Origin: Pseudoscleropodium purum | Taxonomy: Eukaryota; Streptophyta; Bryopsida; Hypnales; Brachytheciaceae | Length of the DNA: 64,000 nucleotides | Reading direction: 5' to 3' | Assembly: GCA_963969395.1 (NCBI GenBank) | Contig: OZ017795.1 | Span: 13,206,001 to 13,270,000 of the forward strand | Shown here: piece by piece, positions 1 through 10,139 of the stretch | Position numbering within the stretch: the first letter of the stretch is position 1 | Layout: every line of letters starts with the position of its first letter | Made by a program: the position numbers and the translations under genes | The notes under the pieces: model-generated | Told to the model about the DNA's origin: nothing | Seen by the model: only the letters and a program-made list of their open reading frames with translations | Database searches by the model: none

Positions 1-1390
1 CGCACGTCGCTCCCGTCAGCTTTCGGCTGCTCTCCTCGATCCGGTCTGTTGCCTTCTGCCCCTCCACCATTGTCGTCTCCACCTGCTCAGCGAAGTCCGC
101 GAGAATCCGGACCATCCGGGAACCGGATAGTTTCTTCTCTTCGTGGATCTTCTCGTCGAAGAGCTTCGCTTTGGCAGCGGCCGTTCCGGTCTCTCCCAGG
201 ACCGCCTTGATCTGCTCGGCTATCTTCCGAGTCTCTTCCGCCATCTCCCGGGCGGCTGTCACGTCTTCCTGATAGGCAAAAAGAGTTGCCTTCAGTTTAT
301 CCACCTCCTCTTGCAACCGGCGGATCTCTGCTTCCTGCTTCCGGGTCTCTTCCGGATTCGTGATGCACTCCGCCACTTGTTCCGCCAATTTGCTGTCCAG
401 TGCCGCACCCACCAACTTGCCGATTGCCGCAAGCGTCCTGTGCTTGACCTCCCAATCCGCCCTGATGTTGCAGAGGACGTTGATCAGACCGTTGAACGGA
501 TCTTGCATATCCGGATCTCCCCCGGAATTGGTCTTCTCGGCTTCCGGTTTCTCCTCCGGGGCCGGTTTGTCTTGACCGGGAGGCGTCCCGCGCTTGTGTG
601 GAGGCGTCAGCTTCTGTCGCTTGATCGGCGGCATCAACTCCTCCTCTTCCTCGCTGGACTCCCGGTCTGACCCGGAATCGGATTCCGCCTCGTCATCCGT
701 CTCCGACTCCCCATACTTCAGGAGCACTTCCTACGTCTTCCACGCCCTCTCCTCCATGTCGGTGAGGACTTGGTTCTCCCGATAGAGGTGGAAGAGATAA
801 GGGCACACTGGAGTGGCCCTTTTCTTCCCAACCCTACTAACAAGCTGGGCCACGAGATCGGAAATGATCCGTGCCCAATCCACTTTCCGGGTACCACTGA
901 GGGCACCGAAAATGGTGTTGCCGAGGGTGATCGTCACCCTGGTCGGCTTCTCCGGGTGAAGAACCGGAACCAGGAATTGCAGGAGCCGACGGTGTCGGTC
1001 ATCCAAGCAATCCTCGACCGCGTATCCGTCCTTCGGGTTGACGGCTCCCTTAAACTTCCCTCGGACAAACTCATCCTTCCGGCTCGCCATTCCCAAACCT
1101 CCTGCCCGGAAACCGTAAACCGCTCTCCACATCCCCTCGTTCCAGCTGACAGGAGTTCCCCTCACGGTGTTGTCAAACTGGTTGGACAACTTTCCGAGGA
1201 GCTCCTTGACCATTCTCTCCTCCCTAAAACCCCAAGGTTTCTCGGCAAACCCTACGCAACCCATGGATTTGAGATCATCTATGAGTTGAGACTTTTCCGG
1301 CTTTGTGGAGGGAATAACCGGAATGACTTTCCGGAGCTTCACCTCACTTGCAGAGGGACTCGCTTGTCTCAACCTACGTAGTGGAGGCAT
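1..1390 (-). pseudogene. LTR-encoded coiled-coil protein, broken and truncated copy
   Basis: This is the same protein as at 8321-9979. The ATG is at 1390 on the minus strand, and the frame runs to a TAG at 733-731, where the intact copies have CAG (Gln). The same frame then stays open to the window edge. The N-terminal domain, the acidic/serine-rich stretch with a KRQKL basic patch and part of the coiled coil are all recognisable. Several substitutions separate it from the other copies, so it is the oldest of the four. Whether the ORF was complete beyond the edge cannot be seen. Confidence 0.85.
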
Positions 1391-1853
1391 TCCCACTCAC
1401 ATCTACCTCACTCTCTTCTAGCCGCACGTCCCGTTCCTCACTTCCTCTCTCCGATCTCAACCGGAAGCAAAACAGACAAAACACAAACGTCCAGACGCAC
1501 AAACTCCAAAAACTCAACCGCGCGCTCTCAAGGTCGTGTTTCTAAAAGGGGGTGCAACAGTGAAAGCTCCTCCTTATATAGTCCCTGGACCCTTTCCGGT
1601 TTGTCATCATGAATCCAGTTTACCATCATAATCCGGTTCATCATCATCATCCGGTCCTAGACCTAATCCGTGTTGCATTCCGTTTCCGTCGTTAGTTACT
1701 CCTGACCGGATTAGATCCAAGAAGCCCACTACTTCACATTCCGTGCTAATTCTGAGTTTTCCTTCCCCACCTAATCGGATCCGGTTAGCTAATGACTAGT
1801 TTCCATTCCTATTTGGGTGTATACTAAGAAAATCAAAATTCTAAGTTGCGACA
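1..1853 (-). mobile_element. Partial long LTR of the 12.5 kb Ty3 family
   Basis: Read on the minus strand, the sequence starts at 1853 with TGTCGCAA and matches the first ~1.85 kb of the LTRs at 7858, 17075 and 39813, including the TATA region and the start of the LTR ORF. The window edge cuts it, so whether it is a solo LTR or part of a full element is unknown. It is inserted in an integrase reading frame of an older Ty3 element that resumes at 1854. Its first 0.6 kb resembles the 5' LTR at 7858 rather than the 3' LTR at 17075. Confidence 0.93.
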
Positions 1854-2656
1854 CCACAAAATGGGCAAAGGCCGTGGTAACTAAATATAATGACGCTAAG
1901 ACTATGGCTAAGTTTTTACTTGAAAATATTATAACCCGATTTGGATGCCCACGTGAACTTATAAATGACCGGGGTATACATTTCCTAAATGAAACTATAC
2001 AGGAATTAATCAATAGATATTTTTTAAGCATAGGAAGATAGCCCTTTATCACTCTAGAGCCAATGGGTAGACAAAAAAAAACTAATGGGTTGTAGAGCAA
2101 GATTATTACTAAAACTATTAGTGGGGCTAGGACTAATTGGAGAAAAAAGCTGTAGAATGCTTTGTGGGCATACCATACAACCTATAAAGGTACAGTAGGA
2201 TACCCCCTTCCAATTGGTTTATAGATAAAGGCGATCCTTCCCATAGAGTTTGAAATCCCTTCTTTGAGAATTGCCATAGAAAACCAATTAGGGGACATAG
2301 AAAGCCTACAATATAGGTTGCAAACTTTACAAAGATTGGATGAGAATTGTAGAGATGCTTTTCTAAACAAGATGGCTACTCAAAAACTATGTAAATCCTA
2401 CTATGATAGTAAGTTGGTGCCTAAGTCCTTTCGGGTGGGTGATTTGGTTTTATTATATGATAGTCGGTTCTTTAAGTTACTGGGGAAATTTCAAATAAAT
2501 TGGTTGGGTCCTTACGAAATAGTGGATATTAATCCTAATGGGTCAGCACAACTAAAAGATATTGAAGGTAATCTATTGCCAACTAGGATTAATGAATATA
2601 GGCTAAAACCTTATTTTGTTTTAATGTCGAGGGCAACATTTTTGAGAGGAGGGTAA
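1854..2656 (+). pseudogene. pol: Decayed Ty3 integrase remnant
   Basis: The first codons read TKWAKAV and continue to a DRG-HFLNE block (1960-2000), the second catalytic region of Ty3 retroviral-type integrases. The frame then breaks around 2040-2260. It resumes at 2264-2656 with a C-terminal integrase region (YDSKLVPKSFRVGDLVLLYD, then a WLGPYEIV block) that ends just before a purine-rich GAGAGGAGGG. The order fits integrase core then C-terminal domain without a visible chromodomain. The 5' part is separated from this by the LTR fragment at 1-1853. It cannot encode a working enzyme. Confidence 0.85.
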
Positions 2657-3561
2657 TAATAAATAATATGTATAGAAATTTTAATTAAATTATTATTATT
2701 ATTCCAAAAAAAAATGAAAAATGAAAAAAGAGAAAGAAAGAAAAAGTTAATAATAATAATAATCTGATAAATAAAAAAATAATGATGAGAGTTAAAAAAA
2801 TAAAAAATAAAAAAAGTGATCAAGTAGAAATGACATTCTAAATTAGTGGGAAGTGACGTATACCTATTGACAAGAGGGTATCATTTCAAATTGGGAATCA
2901 TCCGAATTAAAGCTGCGAAGCATTGCGGGTTTGCTAAAGTGCGCCAGCACCAAATAGGAATGAAGAACCGAATGTTGTTGGTATTGAATTGGAGGTTGTT
3001 GCAGTGCGGAGTGGTTTTGAGTGTTGAGCCCAAATTGGAGAGGAAAGAGATTGAAAGTGTATGATTGGAGTTTCTTTTCAATTAGGGTTGGGGAGAGATT
3101 GTTGTTGCTTTGTGTCAATTTGGAGTGAGTTTGAGAGTGCAACATCTTTCCAAGTAGGTTGTGAGTGAGATTGAGCATAAATTGGTTGTTTCTGAGTCAA
3201 AATTTTGAGTGGCAAAGTGTGTCAAGGGATGGAAGAGAGAGTTCAATTTGAATGTTGCATTGCGGATGGAAGAGAGGCAAATCCGAATTGGTTGTGGAGG
3301 TGAGTCGCATTGTGCATATGGAGTTCCGATTTGGGTGGTGAAGTGTGATTTAGAGTGTCTTGATTGTTGTTTGGAGAGGAGTATAGTTCTGCGTAGTGCA
3401 AATTGCAATTTCGTATTTTTGTGTTCCAAATAGGAGAGGATTTTTGCCTACTACCTAGGACGAGCGAGGTTTTGTTCCAAATTGTAGAAAGAAGGGCTTG
3501 TGCCGAGAGACAGTGAGGAGCATTTGCTGAGATAATTTTGAACTTGTGGTATATAGGTACA
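2657..3561 (+). other. Region downstream of old integrase, start of CCAARTTGG-motif DNA
   Basis: The first ~170 bases are A/T-rich simple sequence following a polypurine-like GAGAGGAGGG. From about 2870 the motif CCAAATTGG and relatives (CCAAATAGG, CCAAGTTGG, CAAATTGGA) recur every 60-100 bases. The position suggests the 3' part or LTR of the old Ty3 element, but I could not place a TG...CA boundary. Short ORFs here show no recognisable domain. Confidence 0.5.
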
Positions 3562-6455
3562 ATGATAGATCAAGAAAAGAAGGGAAAAGAACCAATGGAG
3601 CAAGAAACCCAATTGTTGGAGCCTGAAACGCATGTAGAGAAGAAACCAAGATTAGGAGACAATAGGCAAGACCCACTTGCACTTCCCAACTAGGAGTTTT
3701 TTGTAGAGACAGTTGCAATAGTTGATATTACCAAATGGGAAGATGCAAAGCAGTTCAAGCTTCAAGATGTCAAGTTGTTGGAGTTTTTCCAAGTGGTGCA
3801 GGATTTGGAGGACGAAGATCTTAACAAATTGGAAGTTTTTACAATGTCTTATGTAATTCCACAACGACAAGGTATGATGTGTGGTGAGCCAATGGAATTG
3901 CATTCGAATAGGATTGTAGAGGTGTTTTTGCTATCCAATATGGGGTCATCTGTATGAGTAGTGCAGGACAATGCCACCAATCTGGTCATGGAATGTTTGG
4001 TGGCTAATTGCCCAGTTGAGTAGTTGACAGAGGAAGGGTCAGAGTTGTAGTACATCCATCCTATTTGGCATTCATGGATCGAGTTGGTAATGACCAATTT
4101 GTTGTTGGAGCAGATGGATGGGGTGGTTGCCAAGGCTAATCTCCGAGTCATGATGGCGGTGAAGAAGGGCTTGAAAATCAACTAGGCATTGTTTCTTTCT
4201 CGCAAGCTACATGTAGTAGTGGTGAATTTCAAGAAAACGCTAGGAGAAGTTTTAAAAGGTGCTATATTGTTGTCCTACCTTATGGAAGTCAGTTGCAAGG
4301 ATTTACTGGAGTCTTAGGCGATTTCAAAACCTAAGTTAGAGCAAATAGAACACCAAGTAGGGTAGTCTAGCAAAGCAATGCTACCAAAGATGATGGGGCA
4401 GTTGAAGTTGTAATTGGAGCAGGTATTATCCAATTGGGATTAGTTAGATTCTAAATAGATGGAAGAAGTATAGAAGGAGAATTCCAAGTTGGTTGTAAAG
4501 GTCACTAACTAAAGTCTGAATTGGAAGAGACCAAGAAGAAGTGGGTTCAGTATGAGACTCTAGTAGTTGGAGAGTAGCAGGAGATGTCGGATCAAATTGT
4601 AGAGTTTTGGTTGAGAGTTGAGCAGGTGGAGAGGAGAACCAAGGTGGAAGAAAATGCCAAGTTGGAGTTACAACAACGCATGCATACTATGGAGCATGAG
4701 TTGGAGGATTGGGTACTTAGGTGCAACAAGTCATTGCCAAATTGAAGTCTGAGTGTGAAGAGGAGCTGATTACATTGAAGAAAACCGAACCAGTTGGAAT
4801 GGATGCCAAGTTGCAACATGTGGAGCAGTGGTACCAAGACTTTAACAAAGCTTCAAGCAACTAGAGCAAGTCAAAGTCGATTCCAAATAGGAAGAGCCAG
4901 CAAGTTCTTCATATGGATGATCTGGCAAAATTGTCTTTGTTGATTCCACCAACAACCAATTTGGAGTTCGCTTATGCTTGGGAGGGGGAAATATTTTTCC
5001 TTCATATTGGATTGAAATCTTTGGAAAGCCTTTCCAAGTCAAGGTTTAAAGCTATTTGGAATCGAGCTATTTAGTTGAAGAGTGAGAATTTGTTTACAAA
5101 AATGGTAGTGTGTGGGGATGTTGAAGTTAAAGACAAGTTGACTACAGTTTCGATGATTCGCGATTATGGAGCTCAGAGCCTTTTTTTTTTTTTTTTGATT
5201 TGGAAGTTGTTCTTGCCCAAAGGCGTCATATGGTTGCCACCTATGTAGAGAAGAAGCAGTTTTATTCAAATTTCAAGTTGGTGGAGGGTTTGACTAATGC
5301 TTCTACAGCATCAAATTCTTCATATCAAGTAGTAGAAGTTGATTGGGTCAAATCAATAATTAAATTGGCTGGGGTGTTTAAAGATCCAAATTGGATGTAT
5401 AAGTTGGGGCAAACATGCAAGAGTGGTGCATTCAAAGTTACATCGTGGATGTACATTCGGCCACATATATGTCCAAATTTGGAAGTGTATGTATGAGGTT
5501 GGTGACGAAGCTCAAGGCTGGAGTATTACATAAGGTGCCAATTTAGGATGTTGTTGCAGAGTTGGTGTATACATGACTCCAAATTGATGATGCTATTATA
5601 TTATTACTTGGGATGGCCAACAATTTGATTATATGGAAGTTGCCAAATCCTTCCTACTCGGATTTATAAGATTAGTTTTTGGGATGTTATAAGAGTTTGT
5701 TTGATAAACCATCTGATGTCCTTTTTCCAAGTTGGAGTGTAGTGATGTGGTTGGGGCATGATCATAGTGAAGTTCATAGAACCCCAACTGTTGCTTTGGA
5801 CAAGCTAGATTTTATAGAGCATGCATTCCAAGTATGTGAGTCTTCTAGTTGGTCACTTCTGATCCAAGGTTTTGCCCTTATCCACAGTGCTATCTTTAAG
5901 AGGGAGAATGCCAAATTGGATTTGTTGTGGTATAACTGGTCGAGCATACCAGGCAAATTCACTACCTACTCGAAGTGCATTGGTTCTTATTTTCAATTTT
6001 CTATGGAGCACAAGACTCATAAAGATCTAGTTTGTTTCCGAGCTAGTGTTTTTGTTGTTGTACTTGTAAGTTGGTGTAAGGAGGACCAATTTGTGGTGGA
6101 TTATCGAGTTGGGGCACGTGTTAATATTGATATGGAGATCTTTTCCAAGATCCACTACCATTCGGCTAAACGAATGAGGCTCCTGGAGCTAATGTACATA
6201 ACACAATTTCTACCTAGTGCTTATAATGTCATGATTTGTGATGCATGTGTAAAATCGGGTACCTGTCGTGGTCTTGTTTTTCAATTTTATGATAACCAAA
6301 TTTCAATTTGGAAAGATCGAGCCGATTTGACTAAGCAGTTTAAGGAAGAAGTAGAAGATCCAAAGGTGAGGCAGGTGGCTCCACTCAAGCATAGTCAAAA
6401 TCACCATGCCAAGTTGAAGAAGTACTTTGGCAAGGACGCAAACAAGTTTGTGTAG
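3562..6455 (+). pseudogene. Large decayed ORF with coiled coil, old Ty3 element
   Basis: Starting at the ATG at 3562 a protein-like frame runs with repeated in-frame stops, nearly all TAG (for example near 3690, 4021, 4183, 4316, 4440 and 4458), plus at least two frame shifts (near 4515 and 4715). The middle (about 4515-4860) is rich in Glu/Lys/Leu heptads (EQVERRTKVEENAKLELQ) and should be a coiled coil. The last part, 5679-6455, is still open for 258 codons and ends KKYFGKDANKFV. I recognise no enzyme domain. By position after integrase, and by its coiled coil, it may be the counterpart of the LTR-encoded protein of the 12.5 kb family, but no homology is visible by eye. The CCAARTTGG motif is also dense here. 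Confidence 0.45.
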
Positions 6456-7670
6456 GGCTATGTAGATAACCAAATAGGATGAAGATTTGTATATTTTTGG
6501 AGTTAATCAAAGGGTATTTGGAGGGGGGGGTGTTTGGATATTAATTTGTCTTTTGTGGAATCTAAGTTGGGTAGTTTGGTCATTGATTTGTTCCAAATGG
6601 AAATCTTCTTGTTGCCCAATAAGTTGGTATTTTAGTCATGGTCCCAAGTCGAAAGTCTAGTGAGTGCCTAGTTGGTGGGATGGTGGTGAATTCCAATTTG
6701 GTAGGTGGTAATTGTAGGAATTGGTAGTGAGTCAACCAAATTGGATGAACTATATGTTGGTGGAGTTAGTTGATTTGGAGGTTTGATGGTTGTGTCTATT
6801 AGGATCCAAATTGTAAGTGAATTTTAGTGGCCATTTCTTCTAGTTGGTAACCGTTATGGTAGGGAGTCTATTAGAGTCCAATTTATGTTTCATTTTCTCC
6901 ACTCATTGTCGAGTGAAAGTCCAGTGCCAAATTGTGTTGTATAGTTTTGTTGTTTTATGTGTTTTGTGTGTGATTGAGTGAGAGAGAGAGTGTGTTGTCC
7001 AAATTGAAATGTTATTTGTATGTTTGATGGATGTTGTTGGAAGTTGAGTGTGTTTGTGTGTTTGAAATGGAGTGATGATACTGAACTAGAAGTGTATGGA
7101 AGTTGATAAGTCTGTGGAAGTGTGATTATGTGATAGTGCTGGAAGTTTTATGTGATCGAGATTTGTCCTAATTGGGAGGATATTGAGTACCACAATTTAT
7201 TTTAAAATTTCAATTAGGATGCGTAGTTGCAAGTGTGATCTTAGTAGAAAATTAGGAGTAGTTGAGGATGAGTGAATGATAGTGGAATATCAAGTGTTGA
7301 CTATGAGAATGTGTAGAAAAATCAATCTATAAAAAACTGATGTTAAATTGTAACGATGATTTGTCACCAATCGGATTAATACAATGTATTTTTGAGCAAA
7401 TGGGTGTGTTAATGTCATTGTAGTATAATTATGGAGTGCCCAATTTGTAGATCAGTCGTGTGAATTTTGTTTATGCTCTTTTTTCTTCTCGTCCTTTATT
7501 GCAATTTTCATTTGATTCTACTATGTCATCTTATGTGATCATGGGTAATTGTTCATTCAAACTTTGGCAAAATCATGGGCATAGAAAAGAATTATATCTT
7601 GACACCAAAACTCATATTATATATTGGGGTGTTGTATATTGGGGTATTGTATACTAGGATTAGATTCATT
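6456..7670 (+). other. Non-coding tail with CCAARTTGG motifs
   Basis: No convincing ORF. CCAAATTGG-type motifs continue to about 7445, with a G run at 6521-6530 and a short GA tract near 6990. This looks like the continuation of the old element at 2657. Its right boundary is not defined. Confidence 0.4.
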
Positions 7671-7852
7671 CACTACTAGAAAATTTGTGTTAAAATGAAC
7701 AAAAAATGAACATAAAAGTGTTGATTATTTTTGTTCCAAAGGTCATGTTGATTTAGACAATATTTAACAAAAATTTGTTGATTTTTTGTTATTTTGGTCA
7801 ATTTACCCAATAAACAACCTCCATATGGTAATTGCCACATAAAAAAAACACC
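7671..7852 (+). mobile_element. Truncated CACTA-like terminus
   Basis: CACTACTAGAAAATTTGTG at 7671 is typical of a plant CACTA terminal inverted repeat. It is followed by short repeats (TTGTTGATTTTT, TTGTTCC) like subterminal repeats. The element is interrupted at 7853 by the Ty3 retrotransposon and should continue at 20384. No matching TTTTCTAGTAGTG end was found elsewhere in the window, so its length is unknown. Confidence 0.45.
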
Positions 7853-8130
7853 ATTAGTGTCGCAGCTTAGAATTTTGATTTTCTTAGTATACACCCAAAT
7901 AGGAACGGCAACTAGTCATTAGCTAACCGGATCCGATTAGGTGGGGAAGGAAAACTCAGAATTAGCACGGAACGTGAAGTAGTGGGCTTCTTGGATCTAA
8001 TCCGGTCAGGAGTAAGTAACGACGGAAACGGAATGCAACACGGATTAGGTCTAGGACCGGATGATGATGATGAACCGGATTATGATGGTAAACTGGATTC
8101 ATGATGACAAACCGGAAAGGGTCCAGGGAC

Positions 8131-8138
8131 TATATAAG
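8131..8138 (+). promoter_or_regulatory. First LTR TATA box (P1), upstream of LTR ORF
   Basis: TATATAAG lies 190 bases before the ORF ATG, in GGGACTATATAAGGAGGAG. The 3' LTR (17348-17355) and the solo LTR on the minus strand have TATAAAAG at the same place. A transcript starting ~30 bases downstream would carry the LTR ORF as its first long ORF. Confidence 0.6.
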
Positions 8139-8320
8139 GAGGAGCTTTCACTGTTGCACCCCCTTTTAGAAACACGACCTTGAGAGCGCGCGGTTGAGTT
8201 TTTGGAGTTTGTGCGTCTGGACGTTTGTGTTTTGTCTGTTTTGCTTCCGGTTGAGATCGGAGAGAGGAAGTGAGGAACGGGACGTGCGGCTAGAAGAGAG
8301 TGAGGTAGATGTGAGTGGGA

Positions 8321-9979
8321 ATGCCTCCACTACGTAGGTTGAGACAAGCGAGTCCCTCTGCAAGTGAGGTGAAGCTCCGGAAAGTCATTCCGGTTATTCC
8401 CTCCACAAAGCCGGAAAAGTCTCAACTCATAGATGATCTCAAATCCATGGGTTGCGTAGGGTTTGCCGAGAAACCTTGGGGTTTTAGGGAGGAGAGAATG
8501 GTCAAGGAGCTCCTCGGAAAGTTGTCCAACCAGTTTGACAACACCGTGAGGGGAGCTCCCGTCAGCTGGAACAAGGGGATGTGGAGAGCGGTTTACGGTT
8601 TCCGGGCAGGAGGTTTGGGAATGGCGAGCCGGAAGGATGAGTTTGTCCGAGGGAAGTTCAAGGGGGCCGTCAACCCGAAGGACGGATACGCGGTCGAGGA
8701 TTGCTTGGACGACCGACACCGTCGGCTCCTGCAATTCCTGGTTCCGGTTCTTCACCCGGAGAAGCCGACCAGGGTGACGATCACCCTCGGCAACACCATT
8801 TTCGGTGCCCTCAGTGGTACCCGGAAAGTGGACTGGGCACGGATCATTTCCGATCTCGTGGCCCAGCTTGTTAGTAGGGTTGGGAAGAAAAGGGCCACTC
8901 CAGTGTGCCCTTACCTCTTCCACCTCTATCGGGAGAACCAAGTCCTCACCAACATAGAGGAGAAGGCGTGGAAGACGCAGGAAGTGCTCCTGAAGTATGG
9001 GGAGTCGGAGACGGATGACGAAGCGGAATCCGATTCCGAGTCAGACCGGGAGTCCAGCGAGGAAGAGGAGGAGTTGATGCCGCCGATCAAGCGACAGAAG
9101 CTGACGCCTCCACACAAGCGCGGGACGCCTCCCGGTCAAGACAAACCGGCCCCGGAGGAGAAACCGGAAGCCGAGAAGACCAATTCCGGGGGAGATCCGG
9201 ATATGCAAGATCCGTTCAACGGTCTGATCAACGTCCTCTGCAACATCAGGGCGGATTGGGAAGTGAAGCACAGGACGCTTGCGGCAATCGGCAAGTTGGT
9301 GGGTGCTGCACCGGACAGCAACTTGGCGGAACAAGTGGCGCAATGCATCACGAATCCGGAAGAGACCCGGAAGCAGGAAGCCGAGATCCGCCGGTTGCAG
9401 GAGGAGGTAGATAGACTGAAGGCAACACTTTTCGCCTATCAGGAAGACGTGACGGCTGCTCGGGAGATGGCGGAGGAGACTCGGAAGGTGGCCGAGCAGA
9501 TCAAGACGGTCCTGGGAGAGACCGGAACGGCAGCGGCCAAGGCGAAGCTCTTCGACGAGAAGATCCACGAAGAGAAGAAACTATCCGGTTCCCGGATGGT
9601 CCGGATTCTCGCGGACTTCGCCGAGCAGGTGGAGACGGCAATGGTGGAGGGGCGGAAGGCTGCGGACCGGATCGAGGAGAGCAGCCGGAAGCTGACGGGA
9701 GCGACGTGCGACAAAGGTATTCACCTTTCGGACATCTCTCTACCGGACCTCTTTCCGGATGCAACTATGGCGAAGGACAGGAAGGATTGGACTCCTGAGT
9801 CCAAGAAGTCTGCACGGACTGGGACTCCGGGCTCGAGACCGGATATTACCATCGACTTGGAGTCTCCACCCGGACCGAATCCTGAGGAGGGGGAACGGGT
9901 CCGGAACTTGAGCGAAGTCTTCGAGGAGCTAACCCCGGAGGTCGGAAGCCCGACGATAGGATCTAGAGTTGTAGGGTAG
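8321..9979 (+). CDS. LTR-encoded nuclear-looking coiled-coil protein
   Basis: An intact ~552-residue ORF lying wholly inside the LTR. The start is the ATG at 8321; a GTG-GGA in frame just before it is not needed. Residues 1-225 form a compact, Trp/Arg-rich domain (FAEKPWGFREERM, TRVTITLGNTIFGALSG). About 227-252 is Ser/Glu/Asp-rich. A basic patch PPIKRQKL at 253-260 looks like a nuclear localisation signal. About 346-455 is a long coiled coil (EAEIRRLQEEVDRLK). The N-terminal part vaguely recalls plant transposon-associated domains of Athila-like elements, a weak inference. Three of the four copies in the window are uninterrupted, suggesting selection or recent amplification. Function is unknown; candidates are an accessory, RNA-packaging or anti-silencing factor. 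Confidence 0.85.
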   Translation: MPPLRRLRQASPSASEVKLRKVIPVIPSTKPEKSQLIDDLKSMGCVGFAEKPWGFREERMVKELLGKLSNQFDNTVRGAPVSWNKGMWRAVYGFRAGGLGMASRKDEFVRGKFKGAVNPKDGYAVEDCLDDRHRRLLQFLVPVLHPEKPTRVTITLGNTIFGALSGTRKVDWARIISDLVAQLVSRVGKKRATPVCPYLFHLYRENQVLTNIEEKAWKTQEVLLKYGESETDDEAESDSESDRESSEEEEELMPPIKRQKLTPPHKRGTPPGQDKPAPEEKPEAEKTNSGGDPDMQDPFNGLINVLCNIRADWEVKHRTLAAIGKLVGAAPDSNLAEQVAQCITNPEETRKQEAEIRRLQEEVDRLKATLFAYQEDVTAAREMAEETRKVAEQIKTVLGETGTAAAKAKLFDEKIHEEKKLSGSRMVRILADFAEQVETAMVEGRKAADRIEESSRKLTGATCDKGIHLSDISLPDLFPDATMAKDRKDWTPESKKSARTGTPGSRPDITIDLESPPGPNPEEGERVRNLSEVFEELTPEVGSPTIGSRVVG

Positions 9980-10130
9980 ATAGGATTTTAATTTCAGTTA
10001 GGAGTAGGAGCGGATCCGGATCCGGATCCGGCTCAATAGTATTAGGTTAGACCGGAAGTTAGATTTAGGTGGCGGCGGACCCCCACGGGTTTTCCGCTCC
10101 TTTTTGTGCTTTTAGGGTTTTGACCCTTTG

Positions 10131-10139
10131 TATATAAAT
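10131..10139 (+). promoter_or_regulatory. Second LTR TATA box (P2), candidate genomic-RNA promoter
   Basis: TATATAAAT at 10131, in CCTTTGTATATAAATCGG, lies downstream of the LTR ORF and ~1 kb before the end of the 5' LTR. Copies are at 19348-19356 and in the solo LTR. If it drives the genomic RNA, the ORF lies in U3 and is carried at the 3' end of that RNA. Confidence 0.5.

Noticed and set aside
2611..2823. 70-codon Phe/Ile-rich minus-strand ORF
   Set aside because: It is a translation of an A/T simple-sequence region.
8330..8941. 203-codon antisense ORF inside the LTR (and its copies at 770, 17547 and 42034)
   Set aside because: It is the complement of the well-supported LTR ORF, with Ser/Leu/Pro-rich sequence typical of antisense frames. 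The real gene on the other strand explains its openness.
9041..9568. 175-codon Leu/Arg-rich antisense ORF in the LTR (also at 143, 18258 and 41407)
   Set aside because: Shadow of the coiled-coil region; Leu/Arg/His repeats result from reading Glu/Lys codons backward.
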